From positions 1 through 64,000 of the forward strand of contig QHYE01000033.1 of assembly GCA_003224055.1 (NCBI GenBank): 64,000 nt of DNA, given 5' to 3'. Source of the stretch: Acidobacteriota bacterium. GTDB lineage: Bacteria > Acidobacteriota > Terriglobia > Acidiferrales > UBA7541. The notes under the pieces were generated by a model. The model was not told where the DNA came from. It was given only the letters and a program-made list of their open reading frames with translations, and did no database searches. Below, piece after piece: positions 38,362-50,795 of the stretch (position 1 is the stretch's first letter; the number at the start of each line of letters is the position of its first letter). Both the position numbers and the translations under genes were made by a program.

Positions 38362-39498
38362 TCAATTCACCGCGTGCGCGGAAGAAGTCCGCGGATGGGT
38401 TACGCCGCCCCGCGTTTCCGCAACCAGATGGCGCACCACGGCTTTCATATCTCCCGTTTCCTTGTACACGCGCAACTGCCGGTCCGCGCTTGTGCCTTCA
38501 TTCATGATGGTATGAACATATTCGACTGCGCCGCGGCTTCCCAGGTCATCCACCACGTCATCCACGAATTCCAGCAGCTCGGAAATCAGCTGTCGCATCG
38601 GCACTTCCGCTTCTTTCCCGAAATCGATGAGTTTTCCTTCGATTCCGTATCGTGCCGCCCGCCATTTGTTTTCCTCGATTAACGCGCGCCGGTAAAGTCG
38701 CCAACTCATGTTGGCCTGGTACAGCCGGTGCAGTTTCACAATGATTGCCTGCGTCAGCGCCGCGATAGCCACCGCCTCCTCGACCTTCGTTGACACGTCG
38801 AACATCCGGAATTCCAGCGTGCCGAACATCGGATGCGGCCGCACGTCCCACCAGATCTTTTTGCCGTTATCAATGCAATTCAGCTTCACAAGCAGATTCA
38901 CGAAATTTTCGTAGGCGCTCCACGATTCGAATTGTTCCGGCACGCCCGTTCGCGGGAACCGCCGGAATACCGTCGTTCGAAACGACTTCAGCCCCGTGTT
39001 TCGCCCCATCCAGAAAGGGGAGCTCGTCGAGAGCGCCAGCAAGTGCGGGAGGAAATAGCGCACACCGTTCATCAAGTCGATGGTGGTCTGCTTATCCGGC
39101 ATCGCCACGTGCACATGCATCCCGAAGATCAGCAGCGACCTCGCCAGTTGTCCCATTTCTTCGATGATGTGCTGGTAGCGTTCACCCGGAGAAATCACTT
39201 GGTCGATCCAGCTCGAAAAAGGATGGGTGCCGGCGGCCGCCACTTGCAGTCCCGCGCGCTCGGCCGCCGCTACCAATTCGCCGCGCGTCCGGTGCATTTC
39301 GATGCGCAGTTCGCTGACGTTTTCGCAGATGCGCGTACCGGTCTCCACAATGGATTGGTGAAGTTCGTTTTTCACCTGTTCCGCGATGTCCGCGGAAACC
39401 TCGGAGACGATTTGGCTGACGTGCGAACGAAGCTCGCACGTTGCAGGATCTATGATTTGAAATTCTTCCTCGACGCCGATGGTAAAGCGGTGAGCCAT
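38362..39498 (-). CDS. GCS2-family carboxylate-amine ligase (YbdK-like)
   Basis: MAHRFTIGVEEEFQIIDPATCELRS...HPFSSWIDQVISPGERYQHIIEEMGQLARSLLIFGMHVHVAMPD. Confidence 0.92.
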   Translation of the reverse strand: MAHRFTIGVEEEFQIIDPATCELRSHVSQIVSEVSADIAEQVKNELHQSIVETGTRICENVSELRIEMHRTRGELVAAAERAGLQVAAAGTHPFSSWIDQVISPGERYQHIIEEMGQLARSLLIFGMHVHVAMPDKQTTIDLMNGVRYFLPHLLALSTSSPFWMGRNTGLKSFRTTVFRRFPRTGVPEQFESWSAYENFVNLLVKLNCIDNGKKIWWDVRPHPMFGTLEFRMFDVSTKVEEAVAIAALTQAIIVKLHRLYQANMSWRLYRRALIEENKWRAARYGIEGKLIDFGKEAEVPMRQLISELLEFVDDVVDDLGSRGAVEYVHTIMNEGTSADRQLRVYKETGDMKAVVRHLVAETRGGVTHPRTSSAHAVN

Positions 39499-39665
39499 GG
39501 AAGGGCCCTCTGGACACCTGGTCGTGTTGGGGACTTCAATCCCCGTATCATACCCTGCCAACCAGCCAATTTGCACCTGCTGGGAGGCCTCCGAACGGAG
39601 CCGCAACCAGGACGTGTCAAATTGGCCCTGGACGCTACCCCCGTTCGCTTGCCAGACTCCTTCGC

Positions 39666-40778
39666 ATGCAAATCAAGCCCTTTCGAATCGAACAGTATTT
39701 CGGCAAGTACGAATTCACTGCCAGGTATCTGCTCTCCAGTTCCGACGCCGAGTCCCGCACCATCAAGGAACTCCTCGACCTCGAGCCGGGAGCCCACGAG
39801 CGTCTCCTCGAACACTGGTGCGGCTACACCGAATCTCCGGGTGCTCCCTGGCTGCGCGAAGCTATCGCCGCCATCTACCAACAAATCAAGTCCGGCGACG
39901 TTCTGGTCCTGGCCGCCGCCGAAGAAGGGATTTTCGTGCTTTATCACGCGCTCGTAGGACCAGGTGATCATGTGATCGTCGAGACGCCGTGTTACGAGAG
40001 CGGCCTCGAGCTCGCCCGCAGCACCGGTGCGCAAGTCAGCGAGTGGCGCCGCACTTTCGAAAGTGGCTGGGCCCACGATGTTGCCGCTCTTGAAAAGCTC
40101 ATCCAACCGAACACCAAAGTCATCTACATCAATACGCCGCACAATCCCACCGGACTCTTGATGCCGGCGCCTGTCTTTCGACAAGTCCTTGCACTCGCCG
40201 CCAGCCGCAACATCATCCTCTTTTCTGACGAGGTCTACCGCGAGCTCGAGCACGATCCCGCCACGCGCCTTCCCGCTGCCTGCGAAGGGTACGAACGCGG
40301 CGTCAGCCTCGGCTCCATGAGCAAGACGTACGGCCTCCCCGGATTGCGTCTCGGATGGCTCGCCAGCCGCGATCCAGAAATCATTCGGCGCTGCCTGGAA
40401 TTCAAGTACTACACCACCATCTGCAGCAGCGCCCCGAGCGAATTTCTTACCGCGCTGGCCCTGCGCCATCGTGAGGTTCTCGTGCAGCGTAATTTGCAAA
40501 TCGTCTTGGGCAATCTGCGCCTTCTCGATGCCTTCATTCAGCAACGCCCGCATTGGTTCGATTGGGTGAAACCCAACGCCGGCCCGATCGGCTTTGCGCA
40601 TTTCAAGCCCGAGCGCGATGTGCTCGGCTTCTGCGAAGAAGTGGTCTGCGACTCCGGCGTCCTGCTGCTTCCGGGCACTGTTTATGAGCAGCCGCGCCAC
40701 ATTCGCTTCGGATTCGGGCGCAAAAATATGCCCGAATCCCTGGCGCAGTTTGGCGCCTGCCTCGATGCTCATTCTTGA
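39666..40778 (+). CDS. class I/II PLP-dependent aminotransferase
   Basis: YINTPHNPTGLLM...FSDEVYRELE...SLGSMSKTYGLPGLRLGWLAS. Confidence 0.92.
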   Translation: MQIKPFRIEQYFGKYEFTARYLLSSSDAESRTIKELLDLEPGAHERLLEHWCGYTESPGAPWLREAIAAIYQQIKSGDVLVLAAAEEGIFVLYHALVGPGDHVIVETPCYESGLELARSTGAQVSEWRRTFESGWAHDVAALEKLIQPNTKVIYINTPHNPTGLLMPAPVFRQVLALAASRNIILFSDEVYRELEHDPATRLPAACEGYERGVSLGSMSKTYGLPGLRLGWLASRDPEIIRRCLEFKYYTTICSSAPSEFLTALALRHREVLVQRNLQIVLGNLRLLDAFIQQRPHWFDWVKPNAGPIGFAHFKPERDVLGFCEEVVCDSGVLLLPGTVYEQPRHIRFGFGRKNMPESLAQFGACLDAHS

Positions 40779-40815
40779 TTCAGATTTATGCCTGGATGGT
40801 GGGATAAAAAAAATA

Positions 40816-40837
40816 GGACAGACGTTCCTGTCTGTCC
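40816..40837. repeat. Palindrome ggacagac-gttcct-gtctgtcc
   Basis: Direct reading; perfect 8-bp arms; resembles the units at 50689 and 50763. Confidence 0.7.
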
Positions 40838-40906
40838 CTTCATAAAGGTCTTTGTGTCGGGCCTTCTCTTTACTTCATAATTTCCTTACTTCTTTACTTC
40901 AGCCTC

Positions 40907-41212
40907 TCAAGCCGCGCCCATGGCCCTGCGCTGCTGGAAGCATTCCCGGCAGAACACCGGCCGTCCCTGCGTCGGCCGGAAGGGAACTGTGGTTTCCTTC
41001 CCGCACTGCGAACAATTCGTCTTCGTCTCCGAACGCATCGGCGAGGCATGTCCACCGCCACCGCCGCCTTCGGCCCGCTTCGCTTTACAGGCCTTACATC
41101 GTTTGGGCTCGTTCTTGAAGCCCTTGTCGGCGAAAAACATCTGTTCGCCGCCGGTGAACACAAACTCCGCACCGCACTCCGCGCACTTCAGCACCTTGTC
41201 GTGGTATTCCAT
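40907..41212 (-). CDS. zinc-ribbon domain protein with four Cys pairs
   Basis: LKCAECGAEFVFTGGEQMFFADKGFKNEPKRCKACKAKR...NCSQCGKETTVPFRPTQGRPVFCRECFQQRR. Confidence 0.82.
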   Translation of the reverse strand: MEYHDKVLKCAECGAEFVFTGGEQMFFADKGFKNEPKRCKACKAKRAEGGGGGGHASPMRSETKTNCSQCGKETTVPFRPTQGRPVFCRECFQQRRAMGAA

Positions 41213-41423
41213 GAGCCGCTCTCCCCTGGCCCCGTGCGGGCAGGAGATTGGGCGGACTTTGCACCAGAGAGCCGAAATGCTTGAGGAAACCTGTATCCGG
41301 GGACGCCGGGCGCGGATCCCTTGGGCCTGCGGGCACGAAGCCGAAACGCGATCCCAAAAATTACCCTGCCTTACGGGGGCCTGATTCTCGGAAGTGCGGC
41401 GCCGAGCCGCGTGGAAAACGGAT

Positions 41424-41452
41424 AGGCGGCCCTAACTGTTTTGGGGCCGCCT
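41424..41452 (-). terminator. rho-independent-type hairpin downstream of rpsU
   Basis: Perfect 9-bp stem aggcggccc/gggccgcct starting 9 bp after the rpsU stop; TTTT follows shortly on the minus strand. Confidence 0.6.
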
Positions 41453-41460
41453 CCCTGAAC

Positions 41461-41658
41461 TTAATCCGCTTCCCGCCGCTGCTTCTTGCGCAGTCGCTTC
41501 CGCGAAAGCGCTTCTTTCGCCCGGCGCTTCTCGCCGGGTTTCATGTAGAAGCTGTGCTTCTTGATTTCCTTGATGATGTCTTCCTGTTGCACCTTGCGCT
41601 TGAAACGCCGCAGGGCATTTTCCAGGGATTCACTCTCTTGGATGATGACTTCAGCCAC
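41461..41658 (-). CDS. rpsU: 30S ribosomal protein S21
   Basis: MAEVIIQESESLENALRRFKRKVQQEDIIKEIKKHSFYMKPGEKRRAKEALSRKRLRKKQRREAD. Confidence 0.95.
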   Translation of the reverse strand: MAEVIIQESESLENALRRFKRKVQQEDIIKEIKKHSFYMKPGEKRRAKEALSRKRLRKKQRREAD

Positions 41659-42071
41659 TTTATTAATTCACCCCCAATCCGGTTCGGATTGGTTTCTTGC
41701 GGCACCTCTCGCCGGCCATGCTGCGGCCGGTTGTAGACTTCTGCGGGCGCCGCCCCTGCGTTAATTATCGCACGTATTGACCGGTTCGAGCTCGCACCTG
41801 GATTGGTCGCTGGGCATCTTCTAATCAATTCTCGCCATCCAAGTCAAGGAATCTTTGCTGCTTCCCGCCAGTTTTCGCGGTACTGAACCCACCTCATAGC
41901 TTTTGGGTTACTGATTGAAGTCATAGTAAACAATGTTCGCCACCGCCCCCTTGGCCCCGCACGCCCCGCCCTTTCCCTCCTCCTTCTTCTCTCTTCTCTC
42001 CGCGCTTGTACTCCGCCTTGCCGTTACGTAGAATGAGCCGCTTCTCAAGTCACATCCACGAGGCTCGACTC

Positions 42072-43310
<1,239 letters not shown>

Positions 43311-43656
43311 GATGACTGGGCGGCGCTACTCTGCGCCACGGTTACCCAGCGGACCGATACTGCTGCAAAGAGCTATCTTTCCTTTGCCCCTCCCTCTGCA
43401 CTGCGCATCTCGTTGTAAAATAATACCTTATAGTTATCTTTTGTCGTGAAAATCGGCGCTGTGGTGCCAGTTTTGCCCCCCGGCTTCAATTCTTCCTCCC
43501 CCGTTAACCATTTTATAAACACTAGTCCTTTCATTTCCCTCCCACAACTCTCGCAGAATCAACACTTACAAACTGCCCCGCATGAATGTGAAAACAAACA
43601 CTTTCAAACTCTTTCTTTTCACATTCTTGTGCAACCCCCTCGTGTAAGTCCTTTAG

Positions 43657-45159
<1,503 letters not shown>

Positions 45160-45169
45160 GGACGATTCT

Positions 45170-45673
45170 ATGAGCGCGGCCGCAAATTCGCTTCCGGATA
45201 GGTACGACGCACGGATTCGTCTCGCACAGAGCGCGGACGTCGAAGCCCTCGTGAGACTGATCAACGTGGCGTTCCGCGTCGAGCTGCCCTTCATCGAGGG
45301 CGACCGCATCAATGCTGGGGGTGTTCGGGAGTACATGAAAAAGGGAAAATTTCTGCTGGCGGAAGATTCTGTGGGCCTCGCTGGCTGCGTCTATGTCGAA
45401 GTTCGCGGCGATCGCGGCTACTTGGGTTTGCTCGGCGTGGAACCACGGCGCCAGGGAACCGGACTGGGCCGCAAATTGATGCACGCTGCGGAGGATTTTT
45501 TTCGCACCGCGAACTGTGTCGCTATTGATTTGCGAATCGTCAGCGCGCGTGCACCGCTGTCGGCTTTTTATCGTCACCTCGGCTACGTTGAAACGGGAAC
45601 TGCGCCGCTTCCGCCAGACGCTCCGGCAAAAGTGCCCTGTCATTTCATTTTGATGTCGAAATCGCTTGCCTGA
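45170..45673 (+). CDS. GNAT-family N-acetyltransferase
   Basis: GYLGLLGVEPRRQGTGLGRKLMHAAEDFFR...LSAFYRHLGYVETG. Confidence 0.88.
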   Translation: MSAAANSLPDRYDARIRLAQSADVEALVRLINVAFRVELPFIEGDRINAGGVREYMKKGKFLLAEDSVGLAGCVYVEVRGDRGYLGLLGVEPRRQGTGLGRKLMHAAEDFFRTANCVAIDLRIVSARAPLSAFYRHLGYVETGTAPLPPDAPAKVPCHFILMSKSLA

Positions 45674-45785
45674 ATTTCTAAATATTCACAACGCCAAGAT
45701 TTCTTTGGCGGCTCGAGCCCAAAGTTAAGACTTGCGAGTCCAAGCAGCACAGGAAATAATCCACAGTTTACGTTTCGGAGGAATC

Positions 45786-48068
45786 ATGAATCGCAGCGTC
45801 GTGCTCCCTTTTCTCCTGTTCGCAGGACTCTCGCTCGCTCCCTTCGGCAATCATGTGATCGCCGACGAGCAGCCTCTCTTTGGGTACTCCGCGGCATCCT
45901 CCCGCACGGAGCGTCAATGGGAAGAGAAGTTGCGCGCGATTCCCAGTCCCGAGAATCTCCGCGCTTACATGCAGCGACTCTCGGCGCAGCCCCACCACGT
46001 TGGTTCAACCTACGACAAAAACAACGCCGATTGGATCGCTTCCAAATTCAAGGAGTTCGGCCTCGATACACACATTGAACAATTCGACGTTTTATTTCCG
46101 ACGCCGAAAGAACGCGTCGTCGAATTGGTCGAAGGCGGTCCGAAGTTTACCGCCAAACTTCAGGAACCCGCGCTCTCCCAGGATCTCACTTCGAATCAAC
46201 AGACCGAACAGCTGCCAACTTACAACGCGTATTCCATCGACGGTGACGTCACCGCCCCGCTGGTCTACGTCAATTACGGCATTCCTGAAGACTACGAGCA
46301 GCTCGACCGCATGGGCATTTCCGTGCAAGGCAAGATCGTCATCGCTCGCTACTATCACTCGTGGCGCGGAATCAAGCCGAAAGTCGCCGCCGAGCACGGC
46401 GCGGTAGGCTGCCTCATCTACTCCGATCCGCATGAGGATGGATTCGTCCATGGCGAAACCTTTCCGGCCGGACCGTTTCGTCCCCCGGACGGTGTGCAGC
46501 GCGGGAGCGTCGCGGACATGCCGTTCTATCCCGGCGATCCGCTCACGCCTGGCGTGGGCGCCACGAAAGATGCGAAACGGCTGAAGATCGAGGAGGCCGC
46601 CACCATCACAAAAATTCCCGTACTGCCAATTTCTTACGCGGACGCGCAACCACTGCTGGCGGCGCTCACCGGCCGCGTCGCCCCGGAAGGATGGCGCGGC
46701 GGACTCGGAATCACCTACCACGTTGGCCCTGGCCCGGCGAAGGTCCATCTGAAAGTGAAATCGAACTGGGAGATCAAGCCGGTCTACGACGTGATTGGAA
46801 AAATTCAGGGTTTCACTTTTCCCGACGAGTGGGTGATTCGCGGAAACCATCACGATGGCTGGGTGAACGGCGCAGAAGATCCGATTTCCGGGATGGTCGC
46901 GGTGCTCGAAGAGGCGCGCGCGCTTGGGGAGTTGGTGAAGTCCGGATGGAAGCCGAAGCGCACCATCATTTATTGCGCGTGGGACGGCGAGGAACCGGGG
47001 CTTCTCGGCTCCACCGAGTGGGCCGAAGCGCACTATGAAGAATTGCGCGCGCACGGCGTCGCCTACATCAACTCCGACAGCAACGGGCGCGGCTACCTCG
47101 AAGTCGAAGGCTCCCACACGCTCGAAAAGCTTACGAATGACATCGCTCGCGAAATCGCCGATCCGGAGACGAAGCTGACGGTTTGGAAGCGGCATCAGCT
47201 TCACGCTATTGCGGATGCCAAAACGACGGAGCAGCGCGAGGAAATTCGCAAGCGCGCCGATCTTCGCATTCCCGCCCTCGGTTCCGGCTCGGACTACACC
47301 GCATTTCTCCAACACGACGGCGTGGCTTCCCTGAATATCGGTTTTGGCGGAGAAGACGAGGGCGGCATCTATCATTCCATCTACGACGATTTTTACTGGT
47401 TCACGCACTTCAGCGACACGGACTTCGTCTACGGCCGCGCGCTTGCGCAGACCGGAGGGACGGCCGTAATGCGTCTTGCGGACGCAGATCTGCTTCCCTT
47501 CGAGTTTGGAAATTTTGCCGAGACGGTGCAGACCTACCTGAAGGAACTGAAAGCGCTTTCACAAAAAATGCAGGACGACATTCGAGAGCGCAATCGCGAG
47601 ATTGAAGAAGGGGTTTTCAAAGCCACGAACGACCCGAAGAAGCCGCTGATCCCACCCGCGGTGGAAACCGTTCCGCCGCATTTGAATTTCGCGCCTCTGG
47701 AAAATGCTGTCGACGTGCTCACTCGAAGCGCCGCGGAGTATCACAAAGCGCTGGAAGTGACGAATGCGAACGGTGGCGTTGCACTAGCCGCCGACTCGAT
47801 CGCCGAAGTCAACAAAATGCTCATGGATAGTGAGCGCAAACTCACGAATGCAGCGGGACTGCCCAATCGCCCCTGGTTCAGGCACCAGCTCTACGCCCCG
47901 GGCTTTTACACCGGATATGCTGTCAAGACCATGCCCGCTGTCCGCGAAGCGATAGAGCTTAAACAATGGAAACAGGCCGACGAAGCGATCGTGGTCGTCG
48001 CGCAGGTCCTGCAGGATGAGGCCGCGCTGATCGCATCCGCCGCTCAAAAGCTCGGGCAAGCGAGGTGA
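45786..48068 (+). CDS. M28-family metallopeptidase (glutamate carboxypeptidase II-like)
   Basis: Signal peptide; PEDYEQLDRMGISVQGKIVIARYYHSWRGIKPKVAAEHGAVGCLIYSDPHEDG (PA-like); IRGNHHDGWVNGAEDPISGM...CAWDGEEPGLLGSTEWAE; C-terminal dimerisation-like region. Confidence 0.92.
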   Translation: MNRSVVLPFLLFAGLSLAPFGNHVIADEQPLFGYSAASSRTERQWEEKLRAIPSPENLRAYMQRLSAQPHHVGSTYDKNNADWIASKFKEFGLDTHIEQFDVLFPTPKERVVELVEGGPKFTAKLQEPALSQDLTSNQQTEQLPTYNAYSIDGDVTAPLVYVNYGIPEDYEQLDRMGISVQGKIVIARYYHSWRGIKPKVAAEHGAVGCLIYSDPHEDGFVHGETFPAGPFRPPDGVQRGSVADMPFYPGDPLTPGVGATKDAKRLKIEEAATITKIPVLPISYADAQPLLAALTGRVAPEGWRGGLGITYHVGPGPAKVHLKVKSNWEIKPVYDVIGKIQGFTFPDEWVIRGNHHDGWVNGAEDPISGMVAVLEEARALGELVKSGWKPKRTIIYCAWDGEEPGLLGSTEWAEAHYEELRAHGVAYINSDSNGRGYLEVEGSHTLEKLTNDIAREIADPETKLTVWKRHQLHAIADAKTTEQREEIRKRADLRIPALGSGSDYTAFLQHDGVASLNIGFGGEDEGGIYHSIYDDFYWFTHFSDTDFVYGRALAQTGGTAVMRLADADLLPFEFGNFAETVQTYLKELKALSQKMQDDIRERNREIEEGVFKATNDPKKPLIPPAVETVPPHLNFAPLENAVDVLTRSAAEYHKALEVTNANGGVALAADSIAEVNKMLMDSERKLTNAAGLPNRPWFRHQLYAPGFYTGYAVKTMPAVREAIELKQWKQADEAIVVVAQVLQDEAALIASAAQKLGQAR

Positions 48069-48097
48069 GTCTTTTCCATAAATTGCGGAGAGCAGAT

Positions 48098-48460
48098 TTA
48101 TCCCGCGCGCGTACCGTTCGGCACGGGGCGTTCTGGAACAGAAAGAACCGGGGTGACGCCATCCGCGTAGCCGATGTCGAATAGCATGCCTTCGGAAATC
48201 TCGCTGGCCATTTTGCGAGGTTTCAGGTTCAGGACAAACAAGGCCTGGCGCCCTTCGATCTCTCGCGGATTTTCACGCTCTTTCTTGATCCCCGCAAGAA
48301 TCGTTCGCGAATGGTCGCCGAAATTCACGGTGAGCTTCATCAGTTTTCCCGAGCCGGGAATTTCTTCCACGCGCTCGATGGTGCCGACGCGGATGTCCAG
48401 TGCCTCGAGCGCTTCGATGCCGACGAGAGGTTTCACAGGTGCGGGAGTGAATTTGTCCAT
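48098..48460 (-). CDS. tRNA-binding domain protein (CsaA-like/MetRS beta-like)
   Basis: LDIRVGTIERVEEIPGSGKLMKLTVNFGDHSRTILAGIKK...GRQALFVLNLKPRKMASEISEGMLF. Confidence 0.85.
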   Translation of the reverse strand: MDKFTPAPVKPLVGIEALEALDIRVGTIERVEEIPGSGKLMKLTVNFGDHSRTILAGIKKERENPREIEGRQALFVLNLKPRKMASEISEGMLFDIGYADGVTPVLSVPERPVPNGTRAG

Positions 48461-48463
48461 GGC

Positions 48464-49129
48464 TCACCGCTTGTAGTGCGCCGCATAGGCGGGAGTCGGA
48501 ATCGAGGGATCGCACCTCTCGTCGCGGATCGGCGCGCCAGAGGTGAGTTGAAGAGGAATCACGCCGGCCCAGATCGGCAATAGATAGTCCGGAGCATCGT
48601 CCTCCGGAGGTCCGACGCGAATCTTGGCGGAAACTTCTGTGAGCGAAAGCCGCAGGATGCTGGTAGCTTTCAACTCTTTCTCGTTCGGCTGGCGCGAATC
48701 CTTCCAGCGGCCCGGGAGAATTTTCTCGGTGAAGAAATGCAGCGCTTCGAGCTTTTCCTCCGGGGCATCGACGAGGACGGCTTTGCCGAGCGCAAGGACG
48801 GAGCGGTAATTCATCGAGTGGTTGAAAACGGAGCGGGCCAGAACGAAGCCGTCCGTGAGTGTCACGGTAATGCAAACGGAGATTCCTTCGCTCACGTTGC
48901 GCAACATGCGGCTTGCCGCGGAACCATGAAAATAAAGCGCGTCACCGATGCGCGCGAACAGCGTTGGGACGACGTACGGCTGGCCATCGATGGAGAATCC
49001 GACGTGGCACACGAAGCCTTCGTCGAGGATTTTGTAAATCGTTCCGCGGTCGTAGGCGCCGCGATGCGATTCGCGCACCACGCGCGTGCGCTCGGTTGGC
49101 GGGATGGTTTCTGGCACAACGCACCTCAT
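48464..49129 (-). CDS. pyridoxamine 5'-phosphate oxidase family flavin-binding protein
   Basis: ILDEGFVCHVGFSIDGQPYVVPTLFARIGDALYFHGSAASRMLRN...SMNYRSVLALGKAVLV. Confidence 0.85.
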   Translation of the reverse strand: MRCVVPETIPPTERTRVVRESHRGAYDRGTIYKILDEGFVCHVGFSIDGQPYVVPTLFARIGDALYFHGSAASRMLRNVSEGISVCITVTLTDGFVLARSVFNHSMNYRSVLALGKAVLVDAPEEKLEALHFFTEKILPGRWKDSRQPNEKELKATSILRLSLTEVSAKIRVGPPEDDAPDYLLPIWAGVIPLQLTSGAPIRDERCDPSIPTPAYAAHYKR

Positions 49130-49320
49130 GGAGAAACTTGGCGCTGAGTTGATAGCCGGCGCCAAAGCGGCATGAGTGAGGAGCTACTTTAGTTATGCTA
49201 TCACGGCCTTTGAGAACATCGCGGGTTTCCGGCCACAGCTCGCCACGAAGGGACTTCCAATTTGGATGCGGCGGCGGTCATTGACGAAAGAGAATTGAGG
49301 CAACGGGCGAATCCAGAGGA

Positions 49321-49342
49321 CGCAGCAGGCTGCGCCCCTACA
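49321..49342 (+). repeat. Palindrome + CTACA unit (cgcagcaggctgcg-ccc-ctaca)
   Basis: Direct reading; same layout as the 3038-3182 units. Confidence 0.65.
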
Positions 49343-49408
49343 ACGTCCGCGGAACGTATGAGAAACTAACTGCTCGGAGAAGCCGCCAGTTTGCGGCGGC
49401 ACACAAAA

Positions 49409-50686
49409 ATGAGCACACCAGCGATGCAGGGCACGGAAAGCAAAACTTTTGATATTGCCTGGGTGAGGGAGCAGTTTCCTTCGCTGAAATTGCAGGTCAA
49501 AGGCCATGCGGCGGCGTTTCTGGACGGGCCCGCGGGGACGCAGGTGCCGAAGCAGGTGATGGATGCCGTCCAGAACTATTTTCTGAACGCGAATGCGAAC
49601 ACGTACGGTGCGTTTCTAACAAGCCGGCGAACCGATGAAATGATCCGGTCGGCGCGGGGGGCGATGGCGGATTTTTTCAATTGTGATTCGAATGAGGTCG
49701 TGTTCGGACAGAATATGACCACGATCACCTTTGCGCTGGCGCGCGCGATAGGGTGCGAGCTGAAACCCGGCGACGAGATCGTGGTGACCACGCTGGACCA
49801 CGATGCCAATGTTGCGCCGTGGCGCGCGCTGGAAGAAAAAGGCGTGATCATCCGGCAAGCGGATATTCGGGAGGCGGATTGCACGCTGGATTTGGAGGAT
49901 TTGAAGCGAAAGATTTCGGCAAAGACCAAGCTCGTTGCCGTCGGATATGCCTCCAATATCGTGGGCACGATCAATCCCGTCGCAGAGATTACGAAGCTGG
50001 CGCATGCCGCGGGCGCGCTGATGTTTATCGATGCCGTGCACTACGCGCCGCACGGACCGATTGATGTGAAGGTGCTCGATTGCGATTTCCTGGCGTGCTC
50101 GCCGTACAAATTTTTTGGGCCGCACATGGGAACGCTGTACGGCAAGAAAGAACACCTGGAACGGTTCAAGCCTTACAAAGTGCGGCCGGCGACGGACACT
50201 TCTCCGGAATGCTGGGAGACCGGGACGCAAGTACAGGAACTGATCGCGGGGATTGCGGCAGCGGTGGATTACATCGCCGAACTTGGACGGCATTGCGATG
50301 CGACGGTGAAAAATCGGCGCGAGGCTTTACTGGCAGCGTACCGCGCCACGCGACGTTATGAGACAGGGCTTATCACGAGACTCATCGAAGGATTGCTGGC
50401 GATTCCCGGCGTCCGGATCTTCGGCATTACAGACCCGAAACGATTTGACGAGCGCTGCTCGACACTATCGTTCCGTCTGGGCGATCACCATCCAACGGAA
50501 ATCGCAACATTCTTGGGCGAACACGGAATCTTCACTTGGGATGGCAATTTCTACGCGTTGAATTTGTCCGAGCGGCTTGGTGTCGAACAAAAAGGCGGCG
50601 TACTCCGCATCGGCCTAGTGCACTACAACACCGCCGACGAAGTGGAGAGGCTCTTGGCGGCATTGCGCGAGTTCACAATACCATAG
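49409..50686 (+). CDS. cysteine desulfurase-like class-V aminotransferase
   Basis: [51 protein letters not shown]...VDYIAEL; probable PLP-lysine in [13 protein letters not shown]. Confidence 0.88.
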   Translation: MSTPAMQGTESKTFDIAWVREQFPSLKLQVKGHAAAFLDGPAGTQVPKQVMDAVQNYFLNANANTYGAFLTSRRTDEMIRSARGAMADFFNCDSNEVVFGQNMTTITFALARAIGCELKPGDEIVVTTLDHDANVAPWRALEEKGVIIRQADIREADCTLDLEDLKRKISAKTKLVAVGYASNIVGTINPVAEITKLAHAAGALMFIDAVHYAPHGPIDVKVLDCDFLACSPYKFFGPHMGTLYGKKEHLERFKPYKVRPATDTSPECWETGTQVQELIAGIAAAVDYIAELGRHCDATVKNRREALLAAYRATRRYETGLITRLIEGLLAIPGVRIFGITDPKRFDERCSTLSFRLGDHHPTEIATFLGEHGIFTWDGNFYALNLSERLGVEQKGGVLRIGLVHYNTADEVERLLAALREFTIP

Positions 50687-50688
50687 TG

Positions 50689-50787
50689 GGACAGGCATTC
50701 CTGCCTGTCCTGTTTCAGGAATAAGTCTCGGACGTGATTGTGCGGGAAAAGGACAACAAGAAGACAGGCAGGAATGCCTGTCCTACT
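50689..50787. repeat. Pair of inverted palindromic repeats around a 52-bp spacer
   Basis: ggacaggc-attcct-gcctgtcc (50689-50710) and gacaggca-ggaa-tgcctgtc-ctact (50763-50787), in opposite orientation. Confidence 0.8.
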
Positions 50788-50795
50788 GGAACCAC

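Noticed and set aside
39450-40772. 440-aa minus-strand ORF
   Set aside because: Shadow of the class I/II aminotransferase gene.
41220-41400. GC-rich stretch between the zinc-ribbon and rpsU genes as a structured RNA
   Set aside because: Looked for SRP, RNase P, 6S and tmRNA signatures on both strands and found none; only the rpsU terminator hairpin is supported.
46092-47408. 438-aa minus-strand ORF
   Set aside because: Shadow of the M28 peptidase gene; no recognisable domain.
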